Shown here one piece after another: positions 1 through 10,399 of a stretch of DNA of 64,000 nt. This stretch comes from Epiperipatus broadwayi (taxonomy: Eukaryota; Onychophora; Udeonychophora; Euonychophora; Peripatidae): positions 8,985,845-9,049,844 of the forward strand of contig JAQFVV010000027.1 in the NCBI GenBank assembly GCA_028023455.1. Reading direction: 5' to 3'. The notes below the pieces were generated by a model. That model made no database searches, had not been told where the DNA came from, and was given only the letters and a program-made list of their open reading frames with translations. Every line of letters starts with the position of its first letter. The stretch's first letter is position 1. The translations under genes were made by a program, and so were the position numbers.

Positions 1-600
1 TGATTGTGTTAGGATTGTTAAGTGTTATAGTGGCAAAGGCTGGAATAGAAGAATAGATGTATTAATAAAAAATAGGGAGATGGAGATGTGGAGAATAAAC
101 GAATTAAATATATGTAGAAGTAAACAGAATATTGGGTGTGAGTTAATTTATGATAATAATACGAAAAGTAGTTTACTGTTTAAGGTTTGAACAGAATCAT
201 TAACAACAAAGAATTATACACATAAATGAAGAAATGTGGGTGATTTAGCTTGCAAGTTATGTAAGAAAGCATGGAAAATATTAGGCATTTGCTAATAGAA
301 TGTAAATTCTACAAGCAGAAAGGGTACAAATGTCAAGGTTGAGGGAGAATAAATTTAGACCAAGTGATTATACAGAAAATGGCTTTTTGGTTTTTATGCT
401 GGGTTTGGAAAAAGATAAGGGGAACTTAGATATAAGGGCCATAGGGTGGACAATGATGATGTTGTGGGAATAGGATAGAGCTGGATAGAGAAGAGTATGG
501 AAAACGTGTGAAGAATGGAAAGATAAGGTAAGGTGGGTAACAGGTTTTTGCTGGGACATAGTGGCTGAGAGATTCCTGACTTCAATAAAAAAGTAGCCAC
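1..600 (+). mobile_element. LINE 3' end (C-terminal Cys-His domain), degraded
   Basis: This is the decayed C-terminal part of a non-LTR retrotransposon polyprotein. Around 240-315 the plus strand reads, in shifted frames, CKLCK followed by IRHLLIECK. This is the C-x2-C...H-x4-C pattern of the zinc-binding region downstream of the RT domain in many LINEs. A better-kept copy of the same family lies at 23900-24960, and the two share sequence from about 60 to the 3' tail near 600. The tail after 560 is also shared. Stops and frameshifts show it is dead. The element is cut by the window start, so its 5' extent is unknown. Confidence 0.7.
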
Positions 601-889
601 ATCACATCATGGTTTTAATTTTTGTTGTAATAATGTAATTTAAATAAAAATATGCAAAGTTCATAAATTAATTAATCCAAACAATACAGATTGTAATCGA
701 ACCAAATACTCTATTATAACTTGAATTAATTAATTTATGGAATTTCACACTCTTTTTATTGCAAGTTACATATAGCAACCAAAATTGTAATCCAAGAAAA
801 AGTTGTTGTTTTTTTTTTTTTGCTTTTTAGTGCATTAGTCCTCAAATTAAATAAAGCATTTCTTTAAAAATGTTTTTTATATATACTAT
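601..889. other. AT-rich spacer, nothing recognised
   Basis: Low-complexity AT-rich DNA with a poly-T run near 808-821. No ORF or repeat that I can assign. Confidence 0.5.
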
Positions 890-1063
890 TTTTTCAGAGA
901 GGCAAAACTCCCTATACAGCAGCACCATTCAGTGTAAGCCAAAGTAATCAATGGATGCAGAAAGGTTTGTGCATAAAATCCCTATCTAGTGTGTTTTCAT
1001 TTTGGACTCCAAGTTTTACAGTTAGTTGCATTAAATCCTAACATCTAGGTGCAGTGCTCTCAG

Positions 1064-1121
1064 AACCAAGCGTCCTCACTGATGAAAGCCACAAGCTAGA
1101 AACTGGTCTGGAAATATTGGA
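1064..1121 (+). ncRNA. Hammerhead ribozyme, family A copy 1
   Basis: Core CTGATGA at 1079-1085, stem II AGC/GCT around CACAA, GAAA at 1099-1102, short stem III AC/GT with loop TG, and a GTC triplet ending at 1108. The inner stem I (TCCTCA 1073-1078 against TGGAAA 1109-1114) has two C-A mismatches. An outer CCAA/TTGG helix is kept. The closing pair of stem II is A-A, a family feature that may weaken it. It is probably less active than copy 2. Confidence 0.6.
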
Positions 1122-1518
1122 TGAATAGGCACTAAATAGGAGTTTTAGGCATAAACCTTTCTGCATCCTCTGATTACTCTGGCTTGCACTGAGTGGTGCT
1201 ATTGTACAGAGAGTTTTGCCTTTGTGAAAATAGCTTGTGTAAGCACAAAGTATAATGATCATGTGATGTTTAATAGTTTAGTACCAATCCTGCCCAATAT
1301 GATTATGGTGGCTGTGGATATTAAAGAACTAAAAACACCAAAAGGTATGGATGCTGAACTGAGTTCAGATCTATATGACTATACAAGCTAGTGAGCTTAG
1401 CCTGAAAACATTATTGTGTTTTCATTTTGGACTCAAAGCTTTATAATTAGCTAAAAAAGTAAAAGCTGGCTACTGGAGGGTTACATTAGATTTTAAGATC
1501 TAGGTGGAGTGATCTCAG

Positions 1519-1576
1519 ATCCAAGCCTCCTCACTGATGAAAGCCACAAGCTAGAAACTAGTCTGGGAATATTGCA
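1519..1576 (+). ncRNA. Hammerhead ribozyme, family A copy 2
   Basis: Type I layout. Outer stem I is ATCCAA (1519-1524) against TTGCAT with one mismatch. Inner stem I is TCCTCA (1528-1533) against TGGGAA (1564-1569). The core CTGATGA is at 1534-1540, followed by a stem II hairpin, GAAA 1554-1557, stem III AC/GT with loop TA, and predicted cleavage after C1563 (GTC). All core bases are canonical. The A-A closing pair of stem II is the main doubt. Confidence 0.7.
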
Positions 1577-1745
1577 TGAATAGGCACTAAATCAGAGTTT
1601 TATGCATAAACCTTCCTGCATCCATTGATTATTCTGGCCTTCACTGAGTGGCGCTACCGTACAGAGAGTTTTGCCTCTGTGAAAACAGCTTGTGTAAGCA
1701 TAAAGTATGATGATCATGTGATGTTTGATGGTTTTATACTATTTT

Positions 1746-2370
1746 TTAATATTTGAAAATTTTATTTCAAAAATACATTATGTACAAAATTTGAATAAGA
1801 TTCCTTTGGTAGAAATAAGTTTCAAAATGATACCAAATTAAACCCAAATAATCGACCGCAAGGGAGAAGTTAAATAAAATATACCTAATATATAAAATCA
1901 TTTAAAATTGGCCGCAAGATTTTTGTTTTCATAATGGCAGAGAAGTTTAAAAAAGCAAATTTTAATAAAATAATGCAAAAAAATATTAAGATTTCTATCT
2001 TCATTTCCTTTTATTTCTATTTTAATTAACTGAAAACATTTTGCAATTTTTTTCTTAATGTAAAAATGTTTTCTTAAAAAATTCATCTCTTGCATAAGAT
2101 TAAAAACTTAGCAAACTGATTTGAATGTAAAATGTGGCCTGTAAAACTGTTAGGTGAGACGGTTCTAAAATATTGCAATGTTATATTGTATTATTATCTA
2201 TATCAAAAATACAAAATTTGAAGAAAGTCAATATGGCAGAAGTAGCCTAAAAATCGTCAAGATTTGACCCAAATAAACCAAAGAAAAGGTACTTAGGGAT
2301 TAGCACTGCTGTGATGTAATAATCATGTGATAATTATTCTAACACTTTCAGTTTGTTATTTTTTTAAAGT
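1746..2370. other. AT-rich spacer, nothing recognised
   Basis: No repeat assignment and no coding signal beyond short spurious ORFs. Confidence 0.5.
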
Positions 2371-2380
2371 TTAATTACAT

Positions 2381-2914
2381 ACAGGTTACATATATACCTG
2401 TACAAACAATGTAATAAATAGTGTATTGTAAGCTCAGACTTTCACATGACCCTCAACTCTCCACACTATCTCATACTACTAATACACTTAACCACATATA
2501 TATCTAAATAATCACCAATATAAGTATTTAGTACTAAACCAGCCCTTGTCAGTTGGTCCAGATTATCATCTCTACACATATATACAATAAGGGCTCAGAT
2601 TTATATTAAAATAGCCAATCTTCATACTTTAATGGACAGGTTTCAATATACTCCACCCCCTGACTCTTCAGCCATCCATCGTATTGAAAATCTGATGATG
2701 GAAAACTCAAGGTCCACACTGATGTTGACATTCTTGTCACCCCCAGGTTTACCATAAGTCATGACCCCTCATGTACAGGACATAATCATTAAGTACATAT
2801 AGGAGGGCTGGGCAGATGTTCAAGCTACTATTTAATATCTAACATACAGGCAATATATATATACCTGTACAAACAATGTAATATATAGGGTATTTTGAGT
2901 TCAGACTTTCACAT
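2381..2914 (-). repeat. Family B hammerhead repeat with 69-bp terminal direct repeats
   Basis: 2381-2449 and 2846-2914 are near-identical direct repeats (ACAGG...CCTGTACAAACAATG...CAGACTTTCACATGA), offset by 465 bp. Between them lies a minus-strand family B unit: tRNA-like end, hammerhead relic near 2505-2575 and the region matching the family B arms at 39.8-40.6 kb. The second direct repeat looks like the start of another tandem unit truncated at about 2920. The period resembles the 455 bp of family A. It is dead as a ribozyme. Confidence 0.6.
2505..2575 (-). ncRNA. Hammerhead ribozyme relic, family B
   Basis: On the minus strand stem I ACCAA pairs with TTGGT, and the stem II hairpin and short stem III are recognisable. 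The core reads CTGACAA instead of CTGATGA and TAAA instead of GAAA, so it should be inactive. Confidence 0.5.
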
Positions 2915-2925
2915 GATAAACTTTA

Positions 2926-3890
2926 TAGAGTTTTTGAATTCAACTTCATTTTAAAGAATTATCATGAATATAATATATATAAAAAAAAATTTTGATATAA
3001 AAAATTAGTACACGAAAGCAATTTATTGTATCAATTTACTAAGAAATTTTAAAATTTAAGATGTGTTCTAATGGTATGATTACTATGTTATGCTGACAAT
3101 CTTTTTAAAAGCTTAATTAAAGTATGATGAAAATATTTAATGCCTAAAATTGTGCTAAATGTATTTAAAACAGTTAAATAAAGCTAAATGTATAATTGCA
3201 TATGGTTGGAAAAGCTGAACATAATAAAATAGTGTAGTAATAAGTCTTTAAAATAAGTATTAAAAGTTGAATTTTAAAAGTAATAACCTATAATTAAATA
3301 AATATTATATTTTACATTATAAATTATATTTAATAAGTGTATTTAAAATTATATGTTTTAAAAGTAGTCTTTGTGTTAGAGAAATGTGTATTTAATTTTA
3401 TGGTATCAAAATTATTATTCAAAATTATATTATATCATTATATAATAATTTGCAATTAAACATTTATTTTATTTCCAAACAGCAAAATTGGATAGTCTGT
3501 CTAAGTTGTAAGTCATGTGACATGTAAATATTAATACATGTGTGCTTGCAAGTTTTTTTTTTTGTTAATAAAGTTTCAAAATTGCTTTAAAATTGCACTG
3601 TAAAATTGAAAATATTTATTTATCTACCACCAGATACAAATAAAATTAGCTATTGTAAATACTTAATTAGGGTTTTAAAATGAATGTAACTAAGAAAAAA
3701 TTAAATATTTGTTTTACAGAAAAATAGATAAAAAACTGAATGTTGAAAAAAATTAATAAAACATTATTTTTAAAAGTCATTTTAGAATATTTAGTTATTT
3801 TTAATAAAGTATAAAAATTAATTTAGAATTAATATTTTTAAGTAATATTTTTTTAAAAAAATGAGTCATGTTTTTTATTTTTAATTGTGT
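2926..3890. other. Very AT-rich spacer
   Basis: Long A/T runs and no recognised element. Confidence 0.5.
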
Positions 3891-3959
3891 AATCTCAAAG
3901 TTATATGTAAATTAAGCTATCAGGTGAAAGTCTAATCAACCAATCAAAAGATGGATTTT

Positions 3960-4000
3960 TTGGAGGGTATAAATACAGATGCTCAATTATTTTCAGTGTG
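3960..4000 (+). promoter_or_regulatory. Possible TATA plus initiator core promoter
   Basis: TATAAATA at 3968-3975 is followed 27 bases later by a TCAGT initiator-like site (3993-3997, A at 3995). This is the usual TATA-to-start spacing in animals. A small imperfect repeat (TTCTGTTAAT twice) follows, and the first sizeable ORF starts at 4241. It may be the 5' end of a transposon rather than a host gene. Confidence 0.35.
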
Positions 4001-4240
4001 TTTCTGTTAATTAAATCTGCTTCTGTTAATCAAGTTTGCTTTTTGTTTCAAATTAGTCAATTCAGTGCTATAACTCTCTAATAATTTATTTTAAAACAAA
4101 AAGTGTACCAATTGAATTATTTTTAACAAAGAGAGTATTATAAATAAATTATAAATTTATTCAGCTAAATTATGCACTGTTAGGCAGCTAAATCCCCTTC
4201 CAAACTTTTTGTTGAAATTTAATTTAAACGTCTCATAAAC

Positions 4241-4441
4241 ATGGAAGTACCAAGAAGAAATACCTACCTGTATAAAGGGATGTTGGAAGTAAAAGTTGTA
4301 ATTAAAAATATAATTTTAGTAATTTTAACAGGGAGAAATATTTTATCAGCCAAATTTATATGGTGGACATTATATGAGGAATTGAACAGAAAAAGTGATA
4401 AGAAATTAAAAGTAATAATGCATTTTTATTTGGAAAGATAG
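4241..4441 (+). CDS. Small ORF downstream of the promoter-like site, unknown
   Basis: 66 codons beginning MEVPRRNTYLYKGMLEV. I cannot name a family with certainty. The sequence looks like real protein rather than AT noise (it includes the stretch LSAKFIWWTLYEELNR), and the reading frame breaks soon after, at about 4441. Together with the upstream TATA/initiator-like pair it may be the start of a LINE first ORF. That is inference only. It may equally be a chance ORF. Confidence 0.3.
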   Translation: MEVPRRNTYLYKGMLEVKVVIKNIILVILTGRNILSAKFIWWTLYEELNRKSDKKLKVIMHFYLER

Positions 4442-5380
4442 TTTTATCTGAGACCGGAAAAATAATACGATAGAAACTTTAAAATAATCCAAAATAGTTA
4501 TTTTGAATAAAAGATGCAGAAAATGTTTCTTTTTGAAGAGAACATTTTTAAATAATTTATTTTAACTGTCATTTAAGAAAGGATTGAAAAATTAAGACAA
4601 TTATTAAAATATCTTATGGGATAAGTCTTTATTATTGTAAAAGACTGTATTTTTATATTTAAAAAAAACACGATAATTGAAAACTAATAATTGAAAGAAA
4701 ATATCCTTGGATAAATAATAAAATGTCCTGATTGTAAAACCCTGTATATGATAGTATTATAAGAAATAAGTAAATATTAATTCTTGGGAATATTTTTTAA
4801 AAAATGTGCAAGAATCATATCCGGATGCCCGAATTCATCTCGCCATGTCAAAGACACTATAAGCTGGCATAGGATCCTGATGGAGCGAGGAAAACTTAGA
4901 AGAATTATTTTTAAATGTTACAAGTTGAAATTATCTTCAATAATCACATTCTGAATAATAAAAACAATGAACTATTATTTTAATAAGCTTTCAAGAACAG
5001 AGCAGTGATTATTTTTACCAATAATTTCAGATTTTCCAGAAGTTGACTTTTCTCTTCGTTTCTATTTATTTTTTAATTTCATTCATCATTTTAATTTTGG
5101 AATCTACTAAGCATGTGCAGTGTCGAGGAGAAAATTGTTGTCTTGAAGTGTTCAGACAATTGTCAGCAACAAGCACTGGGGAGTTGCAATACCCGTAAAG
5201 AAATGTGATAATAAATCCTGAAGAAAAAAGAACATTTTTTTTAAAAGAAACTTTATCACTGAAGTTTACGTAGCTATGTCTTGATTTATTTTAACTAACC
5301 TTAATATTAAATTTTTATTTATAATTAGGAATAGGATAGGTACATAAAAATTAATTACTTACTAATAATATTATAATTTC
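4442..5380. other. AT-rich spacer, nothing recognised
   Basis: Slightly GC-richer islands at 4810-4900 and 5105-5210 hold no ORF or repeat I can place. Confidence 0.4.
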
Positions 5381-5384
5381 TATA

Positions 5385-5740
5385 AAAGAAAGCTACAATC
5401 AATTCTAGACTGGCTCAACATATTTACACATTTAACAAAGCTCAGAAAAACAGCAACTTGTCCTCTGTATTCTTGGAGCATGCTAAACAATCTGGACACA
5501 ACTTCACACCCACCAATCCCATAATATTGTGATCAGAATCAAATGATCACAAAAGAAAAATAAAGGAGGCATTTTACATCAATGGAAACATCCATGCCAT
5601 TAATTGCTTCGAGATCTCGAAGAAATGGGTTACGTAATACTAGCTTATTTGAATATTTGTATTTGCATATATTTTATTATACATTTTATGAAGGCTATGA
5701 ATATGAGGCATGGATCCTCGAAAATGTTAAGCCGATAAAC
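5385..5740 (+). mobile_element. Penelope-like element, GIY-YIG C-terminal fragment and tail
   Basis: The plus strand translates to SRLAQHIYTFNKAQKNSNLS, then FLEHAKQSGHNF, then KIKEAFYINGNIHAINC and EISKKWVT. This is the end of the GIY-YIG endonuclease domain of a PLE. Parallel C-terminal pieces occur at 18500-18650, 37600-37700 and 49590-49680 with the same KEAxFI...AI order. The downstream stretch with TATGAATATGAGGCA-like sequence is shared by the other copies, so it is probably 3' UTR. 5'-truncated and broken. Confidence 0.7.
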
Positions 5741-8175
5741 TTTAATACTAATTAATATCTTCTCTAATTAACAATTATATATTTTACATATAGTGAGAAG
5801 TAAAGCTATATTTATTATATAAAAGATTTAATAATTTTAAAAAAGTTTTATTATTTTAAGTACGATAGTATTGAATAAATGTTATATTATGCAATGTTTT
5901 TATTTGATTGTGGACCAGAAGACATCAAATAAGTGGTTAACAAGTAGAAATATCACTTAGGTAATAATTGTAAAATATTAATAATTTTATGATGTATTTT
6001 TCGTTCTTTTCTTTAGATTGTCAACATATTATGTAATGTTATTGTATGAACGTATGAGTATGTGTGAATACATTGTACACACATAAAACTTATAGGAGTC
6101 AGAATTTGTTTATTATTAAAAAAATATGCATACTTTTATTCCATGATTCTTTTGTAAAGAACTTTATTATTTTTCTTAAATGTTTAAAGTATTGATAATA
6201 GTCATTTGTATTTTTGTTCAGGAATATTTGATAAGAAAGTGAAATAACCTTTTCTTGTTGAACAGTTTAGTTCGTTATCTTTATATATGAATTTATTTGT
6301 TATTTTAGAATATGTTGTAAGAATTTTTGAAATTTTTAAAGGGTAGTGACTTGGAAGTAATTTAAAATGAAACCAAAGAGGTGCTTTTAATGTAGGTTTT
6401 TGTTACAGGAATAGAAATAATTTTATGATCTTAGTAATCATGCAAGTACAGATAACAAAGCCCTGTCACTTGTATATTTTTCCATGGGCAGTGTTTTACC
6501 TTTGTATTGAATATTAATATTTCAGAAACCTGAAGAAATAGCTTGGACATTGTTATTTTTAGTGGAGGTCATTAGACAAATAAGTCATGCCTCTCTTTTA
6601 TTTATACCCTATTACCATGATGACTATCTGATAAATGTACTATTGAGTTGAGACTCTAGTTTGTCCCTTATACCTATGCATCTGTTTGCTATTATGATTT
6701 CTAAGTATTACATCGTACAGAATTGTATATTTTAATGGAGAATGATAAATAATTTTAGAATTGAAGGATCATTATTGGAAAAGAATAAGATTGGTTTTCT
6801 TACATTGGATGATGATAAAATAAATACAAATGAGATTGAGAATAAAAAAATTGAATAAGGAAAAGAATCATAGAATATTTTCTATATTTTAGTAAAACTA
6901 TTTTGTTAAAGTATGTAAATGATAAGTAAAGTTGTTTTGCCAAATTTTAATAATAATTTAAGTATTTTAAACTTACATGTATTGCATATTTTTAATATAT
7001 TGTGTATCGAAGGAAAATAGCATAGAATGAAACATGTAGTTATATTTTATAATTATTTTATGTTAAGGAAATACATCAACCCATACATCTATTTTATATT
7101 AGATTAATACTAAGTAAGATGTGTAATAGATCATAATTACATTGTTAATTGAGTCCAATCATTTTATTGAATCAAAATAGATATATGTTATTTAACAACA
7201 ACAGTACTATTGTGATAAGCTATTTTAAATGATTAAGTAATCCTATTGTAGTTTTTTTTTTATGTTTTCATAATTGATGCATATTTCAATGGAAACATAT
7301 CATAGTGACAATAAATGACGAATGATATATTTGAAATGTTACAGAATGTCCATGATTATTCTTAATTATTATTAGAACTGTGATGATGATCTAAATAGAT
7401 AAATTAAATTAGTTTTTAAAAAAGTGGGAGTGAAAACTTAAATGTTTATATTTTATTTTATTAGTTTATTTTGAGAATAATAAAAATGGTAATGATACAA
7501 GATTCATTTAAAACTGTAAATATTGTAAATAAGTTATTTGTTAATTTTACTGTAACAAAATTTGTTAAACTTGTTTAATAAATTTGTATGTTGAGCCAAT
7601 TTCTTTTCACATCGTAAACAGATGATCACAGAGGGTTTGAACCAAAACATAATATTTGCACAGTAAGAACAAGAGTATTATTTAAGAATTACAATATTTT
7701 CTTAAGATGATCTATTTAAGAAATTTCATTTACATTATCATTATAGTCATATATTAATTATATAATATATTACACAGAGTTATAATATTATCTGTTGCCA
7801 TACATATATTTTCAGATTATAAGATAGTACCACATATTTTTTATTTAAGGTACCATATGAAAGATAACAGATTATGTTATATTATTTCTTTATTATTATT
7901 ATTGTTGATAAGAATTATAATGGGGGGAAAATAGATAAAATCGAATCATACCTTGAAGATTATTATTATTATTATTTATTAGTTAGATGTAGTTGAGGGT
8001 GATATTAAATCCCTTATCATGCTTGAATACAGTAATTTTGATTGACTTGAATTAGTTTAGTGAACCCGAGATTATTTTAATTAGATTATTTTAAATAAAG
8101 AGATTAAGATTTATTTATCAGTATTATCTTAATTAATTAATTATTGTTGAAGTCGTAAGAATGCTATAGATTTAT
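5741..8175. other. 2.4 kb AT-rich DNA, nothing recognised
   Basis: No homologous block elsewhere in the window that I can see, and no coding signal. Short TTA/TAT microsatellites near 7890-7980. Confidence 0.5.
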
Positions 8176-8179
8176 TATT

Positions 8180-8275
8180 TGAGATAGTAATAGGAGGGAT
8201 AGTATTCTTATGCCATTGAGGTGGTATCCTGTGGGATATTGGCTCAATGTAATTCATATTATTACTTGTATCTCA
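8180..8275. repeat. 96-bp hairpin with G-U-tolerant stem
   Basis: TGAGATA (8180-8186) pairs with TATCTCA (8269-8275), GTAATA with TATTAC, and next to a TGTG loop (8230-8233) CATTGAG...TATCC pairs with GGATA...CTCAATG. Near the loop 15 of 16 positions pair in RNA, three of them as G-U. It may be a small foldback element or a structured RNA such as a microRNA precursor. Confidence 0.45.
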
Positions 8276-8454
8276 CTTCCTGGTCTCATGATTTAATAAG
8301 TATTTATTTATTTAATTTATAAAACCGAACCATATTATTATTTTATTAATTAGAGCTAGTTAAACAATTGACATTAATGTAGAATATTTTTTTATCAATT
8401 GTATCCATTTTAGCAGAGCATAACTATTTATCTGAACTAGACCCATTTTATTAT

Positions 8455-8760
8455 ATATGATATTTCCTGGAAATGAGGGTACAATATATATATATATATA
8501 GATCTAGTTTCTAGTCCCCCTACCCTTTACTGATGAAAGCCAATTAGCTTGAAACCATGGTTTAAAGGTGGGGACAATTTGAAAGAGATATTGAAATTTC
8601 GATTCTCTCTCAGCATTTTTTTGTAAACAAAGCTTGAGAGCTATTGGTAAAGCTCCATCTGTGATCATAAAATGCAAGCTATAAGCAGGTTAAAAAATTT
8701 TTAACTTGTTTTTGTTTAATATATATATATATATATTACTAGTTAACAAAAACTACAAAG
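8455..8760 (+). repeat. Hammerhead-bearing repeat (single copy, family G)
   Basis: A block bounded by TA microsatellites (8487-8500 and about 8720-8736) containing the best-paired hammerhead in the window. Sequence after the ribozyme does not match families A or B. No second clear copy in the window; a diverged relative may be at 20405-20470 on the minus strand. Boundaries are approximate. Confidence 0.5.
8514..8575 (+). ncRNA. Hammerhead ribozyme, complete type I
   Basis: Self-cleaving RNA motif with every element in place. Outer stem I is GTCCCC (8514-8519) against GGGGAC (8570-8575). Inner stem I is CCTTTA (8524-8529) against TAAAGG (8563-8568). Internal loops are CTAC and T. The core is CTGATGA (8530-8536). 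Stem II is AAGC (8537-8540) against GCTT (8547-8550) with loop CAATTA. GAAA is at 8551-8554. Stem III is ACC/GGT with loop AT, and the triplet GTT predicts cleavage between 8562 and 8563. All pairs are Watson-Crick and all core positions fit the published consensus. Confidence 0.85.
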
Positions 8761-8829
8761 ATTCCAAGTGACAGTTATAGATATATTTTTATAAACTTTT
8801 AAATACTGTATTTTCTAATATTTATTTAT

Positions 8830-9163
8830 AAATTTACATATCACATGATCTCCATTCCTTATGCACTCACAAGCTGTTTACACAGAGGCAAATTTCTTCA
8901 TACAGTAACAGCACTTAGTGCAAGCTAGAGTAATCAATGAATGGAAGAAGGTTTTTGCATAAAATTCCTATAAAGCGCCTACTCATCCTAAGATCTTGAT
9001 ATAGAGCTCTCAGATTTAAGGTTCCTTACTGATGAGCCATAAACTAGAAACTAGTCTGGGGATATTGGATAAGTACTAGATAGGGATTTTATGCAAAAAT
9101 CTCTCATCCATTGATTGATTACTCTAGCTTTGACTGAATGGCACTACTGTATGGAGAGTTTAC

Positions 9164-9175
<12 letters not shown>
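8830..9175 (+). repeat. Family A hammerhead repeat, foldback copy
   Basis: 8835-8990 is the reverse complement of the family A segment that lies downstream of the ribozyme (about 9063-9170). The junction is at CCTACTCATCC/TAAGATC near 8990, just upstream of the plus-strand ribozyme. Same inverted-leader layout as at 893. Confidence 0.65.
9014..9070 (+). ncRNA. Hammerhead ribozyme, family A, damaged stem II
   Basis: Core CTGATGA 9029-9035 and GAAA 9047-9050, GTC triplet ending 9056. Stem I is kept by wobble pairs (ATTTAA/TTGGAT outer, TCCTTA/TGGGGA inner). Stem II has lost two bases and no longer pairs well, so activity is doubtful. Confidence 0.5.
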
Positions 9176-9194
<19 letters not shown>

Positions 9195-9240
9195 ACCCTC
9201 TGATTATGTGTGTGTATATATATATATAACCCTCTGATTA
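9167..9240. repeat. Duplicated TG/TA microsatellite block
   Basis: (TG)n(TA)n followed by AACCCTCTGATTA occurs twice in tandem. It sits at the end of the family A copy. Confidence 0.8.
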
Positions 9241-9766
9241 TATTAAAACTTCTGTGGGCCACACTATCTTATACATGAGGTCACTATCCCCACAGTGAAT
9301 GCTGGGCAGTTTTAAATGTATTATATCAGTTCGAATTTGACTATGGTATGAGAAACAACGGTTGACCTCTTGTGATTTGCATAAAAAAACAATGTACAGT
9401 TATTCATGTTTTGTGGTTTGAGGATATATCTGGTGCCAATATTTATTGAAGGATTTCTTCATAATGTAAAGAACATGCTTTATCATAAAGATGTGTTTAA
9501 ATGGATAAAGAGAGTCAAGGAAGATTGCACAAGTATCAGCCATAAAAATGAGTCAGACCCATGCCTATGACTGATGGCAACCTTGGATAGATAAATCATA
9601 GTTTATTATATATAGCAAATCACTTGCAAATAAGACTCTGCCTATGAAATAATCTGTGACAAATTTGAATTTATAAAGAGTGGATAATTTTTGACTCATC
9701 CTCATATATGAATACAAAACAACTGCACACATGCATATTAATTTTCACATTTCGTCTATGTGCTTA

Positions 9767-9768
<2 letters not shown>

Positions 9769-9797
<29 letters not shown>
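9769..9797. repeat. TA microsatellite
   Basis: Perfect TA dinucleotide run. Confidence 0.9.
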
Positions 9798-9801
<4 letters not shown>

Positions 9802-9959
9802 CTTGATATATAATCAAAATTACCCAAAATTCACAATCAACCAGTCTAGCCAAAAAAATCAACTCTAAAATACTACTAATGGTTTCTCTGCTACAAGCAG
9901 ACTTCTCAAGTGTAAAGAACTGCAAAATAACATATTTAAACTAAACACTACCCACAATT

Positions 9960-10385
9960 CCACTTAATTTCCATACATATGTATGTAAGATGGAATGTTC
10001 TCCAGTACATGAGGGGTCAGTATAACTAATATTAACATGGGTAGGATGACAACCTTGGCACTTATGGGGGCTTTGAAATGTTCCATCAGATTTTCAATAA
10101 AATGGACAGCTGAAAAGTTGTGGGTTGAAATAGTTTGAAGTCTGTCCATTAAAGTATGAAGATTGGCTATCTTAATATAAAGCTGAGCACTGATTGCATA
10201 TATGTGTGGAAATGGTAATATTGATCAACTGATGAGTGATGGTTTAGCACGAAATACATACATTGGTGATTATTTATCTTTTCAACATGTGCGTGTGATC
10301 AGGTGGGTCAGCAATATGAGATGGCATGGAGAGTTGAGGATCATGTGAAAGTCTGAGTTCGAATCCCTTATATATGAACCTTTAA
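9960..10385 (+). repeat. Family B hammerhead repeat, plus-strand unit
   Basis: Matches the right arm of the large foldback at 40248-40645 along its length: the block with CATCAGATTTTC, the block with TGAAGATTTGGCTATCTTAATATAAA-like sequence, the ribozyme, then a tRNA-like end with a B-box-like GAGTTCGAATCC near 10354-10368. A single arm only. It abuts the inverted RTE endonuclease fragment at about 10400. Confidence 0.65.
10218..10275 (+). ncRNA. Hammerhead ribozyme, family B
   Basis: Core CTGATGA 10229-10235, stem II GTGAT/AGCAC with one mismatch around GGTTT, GAAA 10251-10254. Stem I is ATCAA (10224-10228) against TTGGT (10263-10267). Position 16.1 is C instead of T (ACA in place of ATA at the cleavage triplet), so it is probably impaired. 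Confidence 0.55.
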
Positions 10386-10399
10386 TAGTAAAAGTTCAA

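Larger units (their letters stand above)
893..1745 (+). repeat. Family A hammerhead repeat: tandem dimer with inverted leader
   Basis: Two direct copies of a unit of about 455 bp. The ribozyme core CTGATGA recurs at 1079 and 1534, and the flanking blocks recur with it. In front of the dimer, 893-990 is the reverse complement of 1127-1222, that is, the segment downstream of the first ribozyme. The unit contains a ribozyme, a segment ending near GATCATGTGATGTTT, and about 200 bp of linking sequence before the next ribozyme. Direct tandems delimited by hammerheads are the layout known for retrozymes and PLE pseudo-LTRs. I infer such an origin. No ORF is visible in the unit. Confidence 0.75.

Noticed and set aside
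2690-2720. CTGATGATGGAAAAC
   Set aside because: Too short for stem II; it is an ordinary part of the family B arm, repeated without ribozyme geometry.
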